A stretch of 64,000 bases of DNA from Streptomyces sp. NBC_01241 (GTDB taxonomy: Bacteria; Actinomycetota; Actinomycetes; Streptomycetales; Streptomycetaceae): assembly GCF_041435435.1 (NCBI RefSeq), contig NZ_CP108494.1, forward strand, positions 2,018,501 through 2,082,500, read 5' to 3'. Under the pieces are notes generated by a model. That model saw nothing but the letters and a program-made list of their open reading frames with translations, was not told the origin of the DNA and made no database searches. Numbering within the stretch: position 1 is the first letter of the stretch; every line of letters begins with the position of its first letter. Shown in pieces: positions 28,034 through 35,113 of this stretch. Position numbers and translations under genes: made by a program.

Positions 28034-29023
28034 GTGGACATGTCATTGAATGCGTCGCACAGCGCACATTCCTGCGCCCCCGTCCTCTCCACCGAGGTAC
28101 GGGCGGCCCTCGCCACGCACCACCCCGTCGTGGCTCTGGAGTCGACGATCATCGCCCACGGCCTGCCGCGCCCACGCAATCTGCGGGTCGCCGAGGAGCT
28201 CGAAGAACTCGTACGGTCCGCGGGCGCGGTGCCCGCCACGATCGCCGTACTCGACGGACGGGCCCACATCGGCCTGGACAAGGACCAGTTGGAGCGGGTT
28301 GCCACCGACCCGGCGATCCGGAAGCTGGGCCACCGGGGCCTCGCACCGGCTCTGGCGGCGGGCGCGAGCGGGGCGACGACCGTGTCCGCGACGGCGTTCC
28401 TGGCCGCGCACGCGGGCCTGCGCGTCTTCGCGACCGGCGGTCTCGGCGGCGTACACCGGGGCTGGACGGAGACCCAGGACGAGTCCGCGGACCTCCGGCT
28501 CCTCGCGCGGACCGGCATCACCGTGGTGTGCGCGGGGGTGAAGTCGATCCTGGACGTTCCCGCGACGTTGCAGCGCCTGGAGACGCTCGGTGTCGGCGTG
28601 CTCGGTTACGGCACCGACCGTTTTCCCGGCTTCTACCTGAACAGCTCGGGCGAACCGGTCGACTGGACCGTACGGACGCCCGAGGAGGTCGCGGAGGTGA
28701 TGCGGGCCCAGGACGCGCTCGGCGGTCCCGGTTCCGCGCTGATCGTCGCCAACCCCGTGTCCGTGGACGATCAGTTGGACCCCGCGCTCCATGACCGCGT
28801 GCTGGCCGAGGCCCTGGACGCGTGCCGGGAGCGCGGCATCGTGGGCCAGGCCGTCACGCCGTTCCTGCTGGACCGGCTGATGCGTGGGACCGGGGGCGCT
28901 TCGCTGGAGGCCAATCTGGCAGCCGTACGCGGAAACGTATCGCTTGCCGCGCGGATCTCCGGTGCGTGGGCCGCCGCCGCGCAGGACACGACATCGCACC
29001 GGAGCCCGGCGGCCGGTCAATGA
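28034..29023 (+). CDS. psuG: Pseudouridine-5'-phosphate glycosidase
   Basis: 329 aa. Cleaves the C-C bond of pseudouridine 5'-phosphate to uracil and ribose 5-phosphate. Family motifs are VVALESTIIAHGLPRPRNL, GATTVSATAFLA, VFATGGLGGVHRG, VVCAGVKSILDVPATLQRLETLGV and GFYLNSSG. The gene overlaps the downstream sugar kinase by ATGA. This is the PsuG-PsuK arrangement of pseudouridine salvage. GTG 28034 and ATG 28040 are both possible starts. Confidence 0.95.
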   Translation: MDMSLNASHSAHSCAPVLSTEVRAALATHHPVVALESTIIAHGLPRPRNLRVAEELEELVRSAGAVPATIAVLDGRAHIGLDKDQLERVATDPAIRKLGHRGLAPALAAGASGATTVSATAFLAAHAGLRVFATGGLGGVHRGWTETQDESADLRLLARTGITVVCAGVKSILDVPATLQRLETLGVGVLGYGTDRFPGFYLNSSGEPVDWTVRTPEEVAEVMRAQDALGGPGSALIVANPVSVDDQLDPALHDRVLAEALDACRERGIVGQAVTPFLLDRLMRGTGGASLEANLAAVRGNVSLAARISGAWAAAAQDTTSHRSPAAGQ

Positions 29024-30042
29024 CCGACGACAGGCCGATCACCGGTGACGGGCCGATGGCCGACGACGGACCGATGCCCAACAGCGGATCAATGGCGGAC
29101 GACAGGCCGAAGACCGACAGCGGGTCAATGACCAACAGCGGGCCGATGAGCGGCGGCGGTCTGCTCGTCGTCGGGGACGTGGTCACCGATGTAGTGGCCC
29201 GGCATGCGACGGCACTGGTCCACGGTACCGACACCTCGGCCCGGATCCGTACTCTCCCCGGCGGCGCGGGCGCCAACGTCGCCTGCTGGGCGGCGCGTTC
29301 GGGCTGCCGCGACGTACGGCTGCTGGCCCGCGTCGGCGCCGACCGTGCGGTCTGGCACCGTGACGCGCTCCGACGGGCAGGGGTACGTTGTCTGCTGGCC
29401 GTGGACGACGACGTGCCGACCGCCACCGTCGTCGCCCTCGTCGATGCCGCCGCCGAGCGCACCTTCCTCACCGACAGCGGTGCCGTGCTCCGTCTCTCCC
29501 CCGGCGACTGGTCGCCGTCGATGCTCGACGGCATCGCCCATCTCCATCTCTCCGGATACCTCCTCTTCGCCGCGACGAGCCGGGCGACGGCCCTGCTCGC
29601 CCTGCGGGAGGCCCGTCGGCGGGGGGTCACGGTGAGCGTCGACCCGGCGTCGGCCGGCTTCCTCGCCGAGCTGGGCGTCGACCGGTTCCTGACAGCCGTG
29701 GAGGGCACGGATCTGCTGCTGCCCAATGCGGACGAGGCCCGGCTGCTCACCGGACTACCCGAACCGGCCGACGCGGCGGCCAAGTTGAGCCTTCAGGTGC
29801 CCCGGGTGGTCGTCACGCTCGGCGAGGACGGGGTCCTGCTGGCCGTCGCGGGCACGGTGACCCGGCGCATCCCGGCTGTTCAGGTGCGGGGTGCCGTGGA
29901 CTCGACGGGTGCGGGCGACGCGTTCACCGGTGGCTTCCTCGCGGCGCACCTCGCGGGGGCGGACGACACCTCGGCCTTGGCGGCGGGCTGCCGGTCGGGG
30001 GCGGAGGCGGTCACCACGGTGGGGGGCCGCCCCGGTCCATGA
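29020..30042 (+). CDS. PfkB-family sugar/nucleoside kinase (probable pseudouridine kinase)
   Basis: 340 aa from ATG 29020, which overlaps the psuG stop. The ribokinase fold shows GGAGANVACWAARSG near the N-terminus and the PfkB signature AVDSTGAGDAFTGGFLAA with the catalytic Asp. Paired with psuG, it most likely phosphorylates pseudouridine (inference from operon). The first ~42 residues are a degenerate repeat rich in Asp, Gly, Ser and Met (DDGPM, NSGSM) with five in-frame ATGs. True translation could begin as late as the Met before SGGGLLVVGDVV. Confidence 0.88.
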   Translation: MTDDRPITGDGPMADDGPMPNSGSMADDRPKTDSGSMTNSGPMSGGGLLVVGDVVTDVVARHATALVHGTDTSARIRTLPGGAGANVACWAARSGCRDVRLLARVGADRAVWHRDALRRAGVRCLLAVDDDVPTATVVALVDAAAERTFLTDSGAVLRLSPGDWSPSMLDGIAHLHLSGYLLFAATSRATALLALREARRRGVTVSVDPASAGFLAELGVDRFLTAVEGTDLLLPNADEARLLTGLPEPADAAAKLSLQVPRVVVTLGEDGVLLAVAGTVTRRIPAVQVRGAVDSTGAGDAFTGGFLAAHLAGADDTSALAAGCRSGAEAVTTVGGRPGP

Positions 30043-30073
30043 CGCACCCGGCTCGCCGGATCGGCCCCGCCCG

Positions 30074-30721
30074 CTACCCGCTCCGCCCCCACCCGGTCCA
30101 GGCGGGGTGCATGGGATCGTCGGCCCGTACGACCGCGTCCGCGCGTCCGCCGGGCGCCACCTCGTCCTCGTACCGCGCGAAAGCGGGCAGGGTCCAGCGC
30201 TCGCCCGCCCCGGTACGCCGCCGCAGTGCGCCCGACGACAACCGCAGATGGACGCTCAGGTCGAACGGGAACCAGTGCCCCAGCAACAACGGACCGTGCA
30301 CCACCAACACACCGCCCTCGGGCAGGTGTTGATACGGACTACGCGTGGCTCGGTCCGTCACCGGATCCCAGAGATCGGGCAGCACCCGCCCGCTCCCGCC
30401 CGCCTCCAGCGGCCCGAACACCTCGCGCCACAGCGCGCCCGTGTCGAACCAGCTGTCGTAGTACGAGTCGGGGTCCTCCTTGCCGTACTCGTACCGAAGA
30501 CTCGCCGGCCGCAGGAAACCCTCGGTGGACACCACCAGCACCGCACGCCCCCGGACCCGCAGCGCCTGCGCGACCCGCCCGGCCAACTCCCCGGTACGGG
30601 CCGCCGGGGCGCCATCGACCGCGACTTTCAGCCAGGGCCCGGCGTCGGCCGGCTCCAGACCGTCGGCGTGCGCGGCGCAGGCTTCGGCCAGCCGTTCCCA
30701 GGTGATCGCTTCGAATCGCAC
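30074..30721 (-). CDS. Uridine kinase-like protein
   Basis: 215 aa resembling P-loop nucleoside kinases (WLKVAVDGAPAARTGELAGRVAQAL, VVSTEGFLRPASLRYEYGKEDPDSYYDSWFD, VLVVHGPLLLG). In this copy the P-loop is degraded: the expected G-x4-GKT is DGAPAARTG. ATP binding may be altered or lost, but the nucleoside-site DPDSYYDSWFD region is well kept. GTG 30721. Convergent with the psuG-kinase pair, and 7 bp downstream of the next gene. Confidence 0.78.
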   Translation of the reverse strand: MRFEAITWERLAEACAAHADGLEPADAGPWLKVAVDGAPAARTGELAGRVAQALRVRGRAVLVVSTEGFLRPASLRYEYGKEDPDSYYDSWFDTGALWREVFGPLEAGGSGRVLPDLWDPVTDRATRSPYQHLPEGGVLVVHGPLLLGHWFPFDLSVHLRLSSGALRRRTGAGERWTLPAFARYEDEVAPGGRADAVVRADDPMHPAWTGWGRSG

Positions 30722-30728
30722 CCGACCA

Positions 30729-31118
30729 TCATCGCCCCGGCCCCTCGCCCGGGCGCCGGCCGTCCCGCCGACGGGGTGCCTCCTCGCCGCTCCCCACCAG
30801 GTGGTTCCGGGCCAGCCGCACCACTCGGCCGGCGAGCGGGCGCAGGCCCGGTTCAGTGTCGGCGGCCGCTTCGGCGAGCCGGCGGATGTCGGCGAACCAC
30901 TGCCCGGTGACCCGGTCCTGGGCGTCGATGCGCCGGAAGCCGCGCTCCAGCAGGCCCCGGGCGGTCTGCGGCTGCCCGCGCAGTACGGCCTTGGTCGCGG
31001 CGACCGCATTGGCCAGGGCGCTCGTCGGCCGCGACCAGTCGTCGCCGCGCGCCGCGGGGTTGTCCTGGTCGTAGCCGGCCACGTGGGCGACCGATGACGC
31101 CACGATCTCCAGGTCCAC
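30729..31118 (-). CDS. Hypothetical protein, probably N-terminally truncated
   Basis: About 129 codons from GTG 31118, a helical soluble protein (VASSVAHVAGYDQDN, ALANAVAATKAVL, GQWFADIRRLAEAAADTE, RVVRLARNHLVG) with a basic tail. I do not recognise the family. The frame stays open to an ATG at 31208. Upstream of about 31118 the plus strand instead encodes the end of an NTF2-like protein, so I believe the real N-terminus was lost. Probably co-transcribed with the uridine-kinase-like gene. Confidence 0.55.
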   Translation of the reverse strand: MDLEIVASSVAHVAGYDQDNPAARGDDWSRPTSALANAVAATKAVLRGQPQTARGLLERGFRRIDAQDRVTGQWFADIRRLAEAAADTEPGLRPLAGRVVRLARNHLVGSGEEAPRRRDGRRPGEGPGR

Positions 31119-31346
31119 GCGCCAGAAGAGCGGCAGCCATGGGCGGCGGCGCTGGGGCGTATCCCCGAGCTGAAGTTCGAGGTGGTGGACGTCCGGGCGA
31201 GCGTCCATGCCCTGGTGATCGACTATCGCAACCAGATCGGCGGCCGGGTCGGTGAGGTGCTGACCTTCCGCGACGGCCTGGTGATCTCCGGCTTCGGGGC
31301 ATACGGGGAGACCGCTCGCCGGCTGACGGCCGCGCCGGCGGCGGTG
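31107..31346 (+). pseudogene. C-terminal remnant of a SnoaL/NTF2-like protein
   Basis: On the plus strand PEERQPW...LGRIPELKFEVVDVRASVHALVIDYRNQIGGRVGEV is continuous with good codon bias. It matches the last three strands of NTF2-like proteins (ALxRxPDLxFEVxDV). The first half is missing and no stop of its own is found near the end. It abuts, head-to-head, the truncated minus-strand gene ending at 30729. Confidence 0.6.
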
Positions 31347-31367
31347 GGCGGGTGCGCGTCACGCGGT

Positions 31368-31874
31368 CTACTTCTTCGCGCCGCAGTCCACCGCGTCGGC
31401 GTCGTCCGAGAGGGCGCTGCCCTCGGGCAGCAGATACGTCGCCCAGATCACCACAGGTTCGGTCCCCAGGTTGCGTCCGATGTGGCGGTGCTTGGCCCCG
31501 GACGGCTCGATGAAGGACGAGCCCGCGGATATCACCTCGACCGAGCAGTCGTCCATAGTGCGCGTCAGCGTCCCGGACTTGACGACGGCGATGACCTGAC
31601 CGCTATGAGTGTGCCAGCCGGTGGAGCCGCCCGGCTCGACGGTGATGGTCCGGAAGGTCACCTCGGTGCGGCCGTTCGGGGTCTTCACCTTCAGCTTCCC
31701 CTCCGATGTGCCCTTCGCGAGCACCGTGCCACTCACACCGCTGCCGGGTGTGGCGACGGCTGCCGACGGCACGAAGCCGAGCGCGGCCGCGCAGCCGTCC
31801 ATGCCCAGGACTTTGGCGGGTCGCGCCTGCTGTACGTGCTGCCCGCGGTTCCCCTGCTGTCTTCCGGCCTTCAC
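31368..31874 (-). CDS. Exported cupin-domain protein
   Basis: 168 aa from GTG 31874, which follows GAGGAGTCGCAC. The N-terminus is basic then moderately hydrophobic (AKVLGMDGCAAALGFVPSAAVATPG), suggesting export. The rest is one cupin barrel with metal ligands visible: STGWHTHSGQVIAVVKSG, then FIEPSGAKHRHIGRN. Possibly a secreted metal-dependent protein; substrate unknown. Convergent end 21 bp from the NTF2 remnant. Confidence 0.78.
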   Translation of the reverse strand: MKAGRQQGNRGQHVQQARPAKVLGMDGCAAALGFVPSAAVATPGSGVSGTVLAKGTSEGKLKVKTPNGRTEVTFRTITVEPGGSTGWHTHSGQVIAVVKSGTLTRTMDDCSVEVISAGSSFIEPSGAKHRHIGRNLGTEPVVIWATYLLPEGSALSDDADAVDCGAKK

Positions 31875-32030
31875 GTGCGACTCCTCTGCCTCGGCGTCCC
31901 GGACCGGACGTTCCGAACCGGAACCCCGGACCGGAAATCCGGAACCGGTCATGTCAAATGCCCCCACGCTACCCGCGAGTTGACCCGCGAAACCCTCGCG
32001 GTCCGACGGTCGCCCCACGCGCCGTTCCGG

Positions 32031-32741
32031 TCATTCGCCGCGGAGTTCGGCGACGAGCGGCCCGTCGCCAGACACCTCGATGCGCCCGTCCTTGACGGCC
32101 TCGGCGAGCGTCAACTCCCCCCGTCCGAGCGCCAGGCAGACCTCGACGTCAAGGGCGATACGGGCATCGGCGTGGTCGGCGGGGCCATCCCCGTAGACCG
32201 CCTCGGCAGCCGTCGAATCCCCCGCCCCCCCGGCTGTCGCACCACCGGCGCGTACATGGAACTCGCCCTCGTCCAACTGGACTTCGACGACTCCGGCATG
32301 GGTCAGCCCGTCCAGCGCGCGCAGCAGCGGAAGCGCGAACCAGTGCGCCCGCACCGCATCGGTGGGCCGCCGCTCGGTGAGCGCGGGCGCGCCCCACTCC
32401 GCGAGGGCGGCGAGTACGGGCAGCAGTCCGCGACCGCGCCCCGTCAGTTCGTACACCGAGGCCGCGGCGGGCGGTGGGAGCCTGCGGCGGGTGGCCAGGC
32501 CGCCCTGCTCCATGTCCTTGAGCCGGGAGGCGAGGACGTCGGTACTGACGCCCGGCAGGTCGGCGTGGAGGTCGGTGTAGCGGCGGGGGCCCGCCAGCAG
32601 TTCACGGACGATCAGCAGAGTCCATCGGTCGCCCACGGAATCGAGGGAGCGTGCGGTGGCGCAGAACTGGTCGTAACTCCGGCGGCGGGCCGGGCGGGTT
32701 GCGGACTGTTGCTGACGTGGCATGCGACGCAGTCTAGACAT
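32031..32741 (-). CDS. HxlR-type winged-HTH regulator with SCP2-like C-terminus
   Basis: 236 aa. Residues 20-115 are a HxlR/MarR-like winged HTH (DRWTLLIVRELLAGPRRYTDLHADLPGVSTDVLASRLKDM, displayed here as the recognisable region). Residues 120-236 resemble a sterol-carrier-like ligand pocket (RIALDVEVCLALGRGELTLAEAVKDGRIEVSGD). The start at 32741 has GGAAAG upstream; 32723 is an alternative. Divergent from the aminotransferase; paired palindromes in the gap are its likely operator. Effector unknown. Confidence 0.85.
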   Translation of the reverse strand: MSRLRRMPRQQQSATRPARRRSYDQFCATARSLDSVGDRWTLLIVRELLAGPRRYTDLHADLPGVSTDVLASRLKDMEQGGLATRRRLPPPAAASVYELTGRGRGLLPVLAALAEWGAPALTERRPTDAVRAHWFALPLLRALDGLTHAGVVEVQLDEGEFHVRAGGATAGGAGDSTAAEAVYGDGPADHADARIALDVEVCLALGRGELTLAEAVKDGRIEVSGDGPLVAELRGE

Positions 32742-32754
32742 GTTGTTGGACTTT

Positions 32755-32780
32755 CCAAGCCCGAGCTTGGTAAAACCAAG
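32755..32780. promoter_or_regulatory. Overlapping palindromes between HxlR and aminotransferase genes
   Basis: CCAAGC-CCGA-GCTTGG (32755-32770) shares its right arm with CTTGGT-AAA-ACCAAG (32766-32780). Likely operator for the divergent promoters. Confidence 0.7.
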
Positions 32781-32809
32781 TATCGCAATCAGGTCGGGGA
32801 GGCCACCGC

Positions 32810-34021
32810 ATGGAATTCCGGCAGTCCAGCAAGCTCAACGAGGTCTGCTACGAGATCCGGGGCCCGGTCATCGAGCACGCCAACGCCCTGGAGGAGGCGG
32901 GCCACAGCGTGCTCCGCCTCAACACGGGCAACCCGGCACTCTTCGGTTTCGAGGCGCCGGAGGAGGTCGTCCAGGACATGATCCGGATGCTTCCGCAGGC
33001 CCACGGCTACACCGATTCGCGCGGCATCCTGTCCGCCCGCCGGGCGGTGGCGCAGCGCTACCAGGCGATGGGGCTGGCGGACGTCGGGGTCGACGACATC
33101 TTTCTCGGCAACGGCGTCTCGGAGCTGATCTCCATGGCCGTCCAGGCGCTCCTGGAGGACGGTGACGAGGTGCTCGTCCCGTCCCCCGACTATCCGCTGT
33201 GGACCGCGGTGGTGACCCTCGCGGGCGGCAAGGCCGTGCACTACACCTGCGACGAGGCCTCGGACTGGAACCCGGACCTCGCGGACATGGCGTCGAAGAT
33301 CACCGACCGCACCAGGGCCGTCGTGATCATCAACCCGAACAACCCGACCGGTGCCGTCTACCCGCGCGAGGTCCTCGAAGGCATCCTCGATCTGGCACGC
33401 AGGCACGGCCTGATGGTCCTCGCCGACGAGATCTACGACCAGATCCTCTACGACGACGCCGAGCACCACAGTGTGGCGGTCCTCGCCCCCGACATGGTCT
33501 GCCTCACCTTCAGCGGTCTGTCGAAGACGTACCGGGTGGCGGGGTTCCGCTCCGGCTGGATGGTGGTCTCCGGCCCGCAGCAGCACGCCCGCAACTATCT
33601 GGAAGGGCTGACCACGCTCGCCTCCATGCGCCTGTGCCCCAACGCGCCCGCGCAGTACGCCATCCAGGCGGCGCTCGGCGGCCGGCAGTCGATCCGGGAA
33701 CTGGTCGCGCCCGGCGGCAGACTGTACGAGCAGCGCAACCGGGCCTGGGAGAAGCTGAACGAGATCCCGGGCGTGTCGTGCGTGAAGCCGAAGGGCGCAC
33801 TATACGCGTTCCCGCGCATCGACCCGAAGGTGCATCCGATCGTCGACGACGAGAAGTTCGTCCTGGACCTGCTGCTCCGGGAGAAGATCCAGGTCGTGCA
33901 GGGAACCGGCTTCAACTGGCCGCGGCCCGACCACTTCCGGATCCTGACCCTCCCGTACGCTGACGATCTCGACGCGGCGATCAGCCGCATCGGCCGTTTC
34001 CTGACCGGATACCGCCAGTGA
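32810..34021 (+). CDS. PLP-dependent aminotransferase, AlaA-like class I/II
   Basis: 403 aa. All fold-type I landmarks are present: N-terminal RLNTGNPALFGF, YTDSRG, SPDYPLW, VIINPNNPTGAVY, LADEIYDQILYDD, the Schiff-base lysine in FSGLSKTYRVAGFRSGW, and the C-terminal Arg in DHFRILTLPYADD. This closely follows glutamate-pyruvate transaminases (AlaA/AlaC). It probably makes alanine from pyruvate and glutamate. Divergent from the HxlR gene; a 4-bp gap to the next gene suggests one transcript. Confidence 0.92.
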   Translation: MEFRQSSKLNEVCYEIRGPVIEHANALEEAGHSVLRLNTGNPALFGFEAPEEVVQDMIRMLPQAHGYTDSRGILSARRAVAQRYQAMGLADVGVDDIFLGNGVSELISMAVQALLEDGDEVLVPSPDYPLWTAVVTLAGGKAVHYTCDEASDWNPDLADMASKITDRTRAVVIINPNNPTGAVYPREVLEGILDLARRHGLMVLADEIYDQILYDDAEHHSVAVLAPDMVCLTFSGLSKTYRVAGFRSGWMVVSGPQQHARNYLEGLTTLASMRLCPNAPAQYAIQAALGGRQSIRELVAPGGRLYEQRNRAWEKLNEIPGVSCVKPKGALYAFPRIDPKVHPIVDDEKFVLDLLLREKIQVVQGTGFNWPRPDHFRILTLPYADDLDAAISRIGRFLTGYRQ

Positions 34022-34025
34022 TCGG

Positions 34026-34721
34026 ATGCCCCCGGTGACCTGCCCCGTCTGCCGCGTTCCCGTCCTCACCCAGTTCGCCTCGCCCGAACTCGTCGGCCCG
34101 ATCGTCGAGGGCGGACTCGATCCGGCCGCCGATCCCGCGTGGGCGGAGTCGGGAGCGGCGTCACCGGCCGAGTACGCGCGCTGGTCCGGTCATCTGTGCG
34201 GCGTGACCTGCCTGCGCATGGCGCTCGGCACCGGGGAGGGCTCGGGCGCCGTATCGGCCCGGGCCGCCGGGGCCCCGTCCCTGTTCGCGCTGCGCGACGG
34301 GGCGCTCAAGTACGGCGCGTACACGGAGGATGCCGAGGGGGTGATCCGGGGCCTGATCTACGCGCCCTTCGCACAGTACGTACGGGAAGTGCACGGACTC
34401 GACGCCACGGTCCACCGCCACCTCTCCGTGCGGGAGATCCTCGATCTGCTGGACGGTGGCCGGACCGTCATGGCCTCGGTGCACCACGGCATCCGGCATC
34501 CGGAGCGGCCCGCTCCGGGGCTGGGCGGACATCTGGTGCTGCTGACGTCCCGTACGGCCGACGGCGCCGGTGTCCACTTCCACAACCCCTCGGGCACGAC
34601 GGCCGGGACGCGTGTCGCGGACCTTCCGCTGCCCGGTTTCGAGCGCTTCTTCGCGAGGCGCGGGGTGTCGCTGCCCGCGAGCGGCGCGTTGTCCGGAACG
34701 GGAGCGGGCCCGGGGGCGTAG
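34026..34721 (+). CDS. C39-like peptidase-fold protein
   Basis: 231 aa. Papain-fold triad elements of the C39-like group can be seen: Cys in HLCGVTCLRMAL, His in LGGHLVLLTS and Asn in VHFHNPSG. C39 proteases trim double-glycine leader peptides. However, no membrane or ABC part is attached and no peptide gene is next to it, so a cytosolic hydrolase role is as likely. Starts 4 bp after the aminotransferase. Confidence 0.75.
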   Translation: MPPVTCPVCRVPVLTQFASPELVGPIVEGGLDPAADPAWAESGAASPAEYARWSGHLCGVTCLRMALGTGEGSGAVSARAAGAPSLFALRDGALKYGAYTEDAEGVIRGLIYAPFAQYVREVHGLDATVHRHLSVREILDLLDGGRTVMASVHHGIRHPERPAPGLGGHLVLLTSRTADGAGVHFHNPSGTTAGTRVADLPLPGFERFFARRGVSLPASGALSGTGAGPGA

Positions 34722-34772
34722 CCGGCCCCCGAGCCCTGGTGTGCCACCCATGCGGCACGCCGACACTTTTAA

Positions 34773-34880
34773 GGACCCATGTCAGGTTTATGTCGCCGCG
34801 TCCTGCCTTTAGACGACCGCAGATCGAAGCTCTGCGAGCCGGAGTCGAACCGGCATCTCGACGCCCATGGGCACGGGCCC
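34773..34880 (-). ncRNA. Permuted tRNA-like RNA B
   Basis: Read on the minus strand: outer stem 34880-34872 pairs with 34781-34773 (9 bp, two G-U); anticodon-like stem CGTCG (34863-34859) with CGGCG (34798-34794); T-arm GCCGG-TTCGACT-CCGGC (34854-34838); acceptor 3' strand TCGCAGA plus discriminator-like G (34837-34830); six-base loop CTTCGA; acceptor 5' strand TCTGCGG (34823-34817). A full D-arm GTCT-AAAGGCA-GGAC follows with canonical A14, G18, G19 and A21 (34814-34800). Acceptor pairs 7/7 including one G-U. A tRNA folded in permuted order: T1-A72 and G73 recall tRNA-Gln, but there is no anticodon loop with U33. Confidence 0.7.
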
Positions 34881-34915
34881 GTTTGATTCGGCGATGGGTG
34901 GCGAATGCTGAGTCT

Positions 34916-35068
34916 GGAGCAAGAGTCTGAGATTGATCGCGGTCTGCCTCTGCCATTTGGGCTACCCCGGCCCGTTCATGTGCGGGCCGCACAGAATGCC
35001 GGGGGGAGGACTCGAACCTCCACTGGAACCGCGTCGTCACGACAAGCTTCAGTTTCAGCTTGCGCTCC
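34916..35068 (-). ncRNA. Permuted tRNA-like RNA A
   Basis: Read on the minus strand: outer helix GGAGC (35068-35064) with GCTCC (34920-34916) plus AAG with CTT; anticodon-like stem CGCGGTT (35033-35027) with GACCGCG (34944-34938), 7 bp; variable CCAGT; T-arm GGAGG-TTCGAGT-CCTCC (35021-35005); acceptor 3' strand CCCCGGC and A (35004-34997). A 25-nt linker with its own 6-bp hairpin leads to acceptor 5' strand GCCGGGG (34971-34965), perfect 7/7, then TA and a D-arm GCC-CAAATGGCAGA-GGC (34962-34946). Same inverted order of halves as RNA B. There is no canonical anticodon loop. Confidence 0.7.
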
Positions 35069-35075
35069 TCGCGCA

Positions 35076-35100
35076 CCCCGGCCGCAGTGAACGGCCGGGG
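35076..35100. terminator. Hairpin between the 35114 gene and RNA A
   Basis: Perfect 9-bp stem CCCCGGCCG/CGGCCGGGG, 7-nt loop, 14 bp past the stop of the upstream gene. It may end that transcript or be an RNA processing site. Confidence 0.7.
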
Positions 35101-35113
35101 AATCAATGGTCGG

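Noticed and set aside
34745..35100. Ordinary tRNA genes
   Set aside because: Reading T-arm and D-arm in normal order gives mismatched acceptor stems (GCCGGGG against TCGCAGA), so no linear tRNA is supported.
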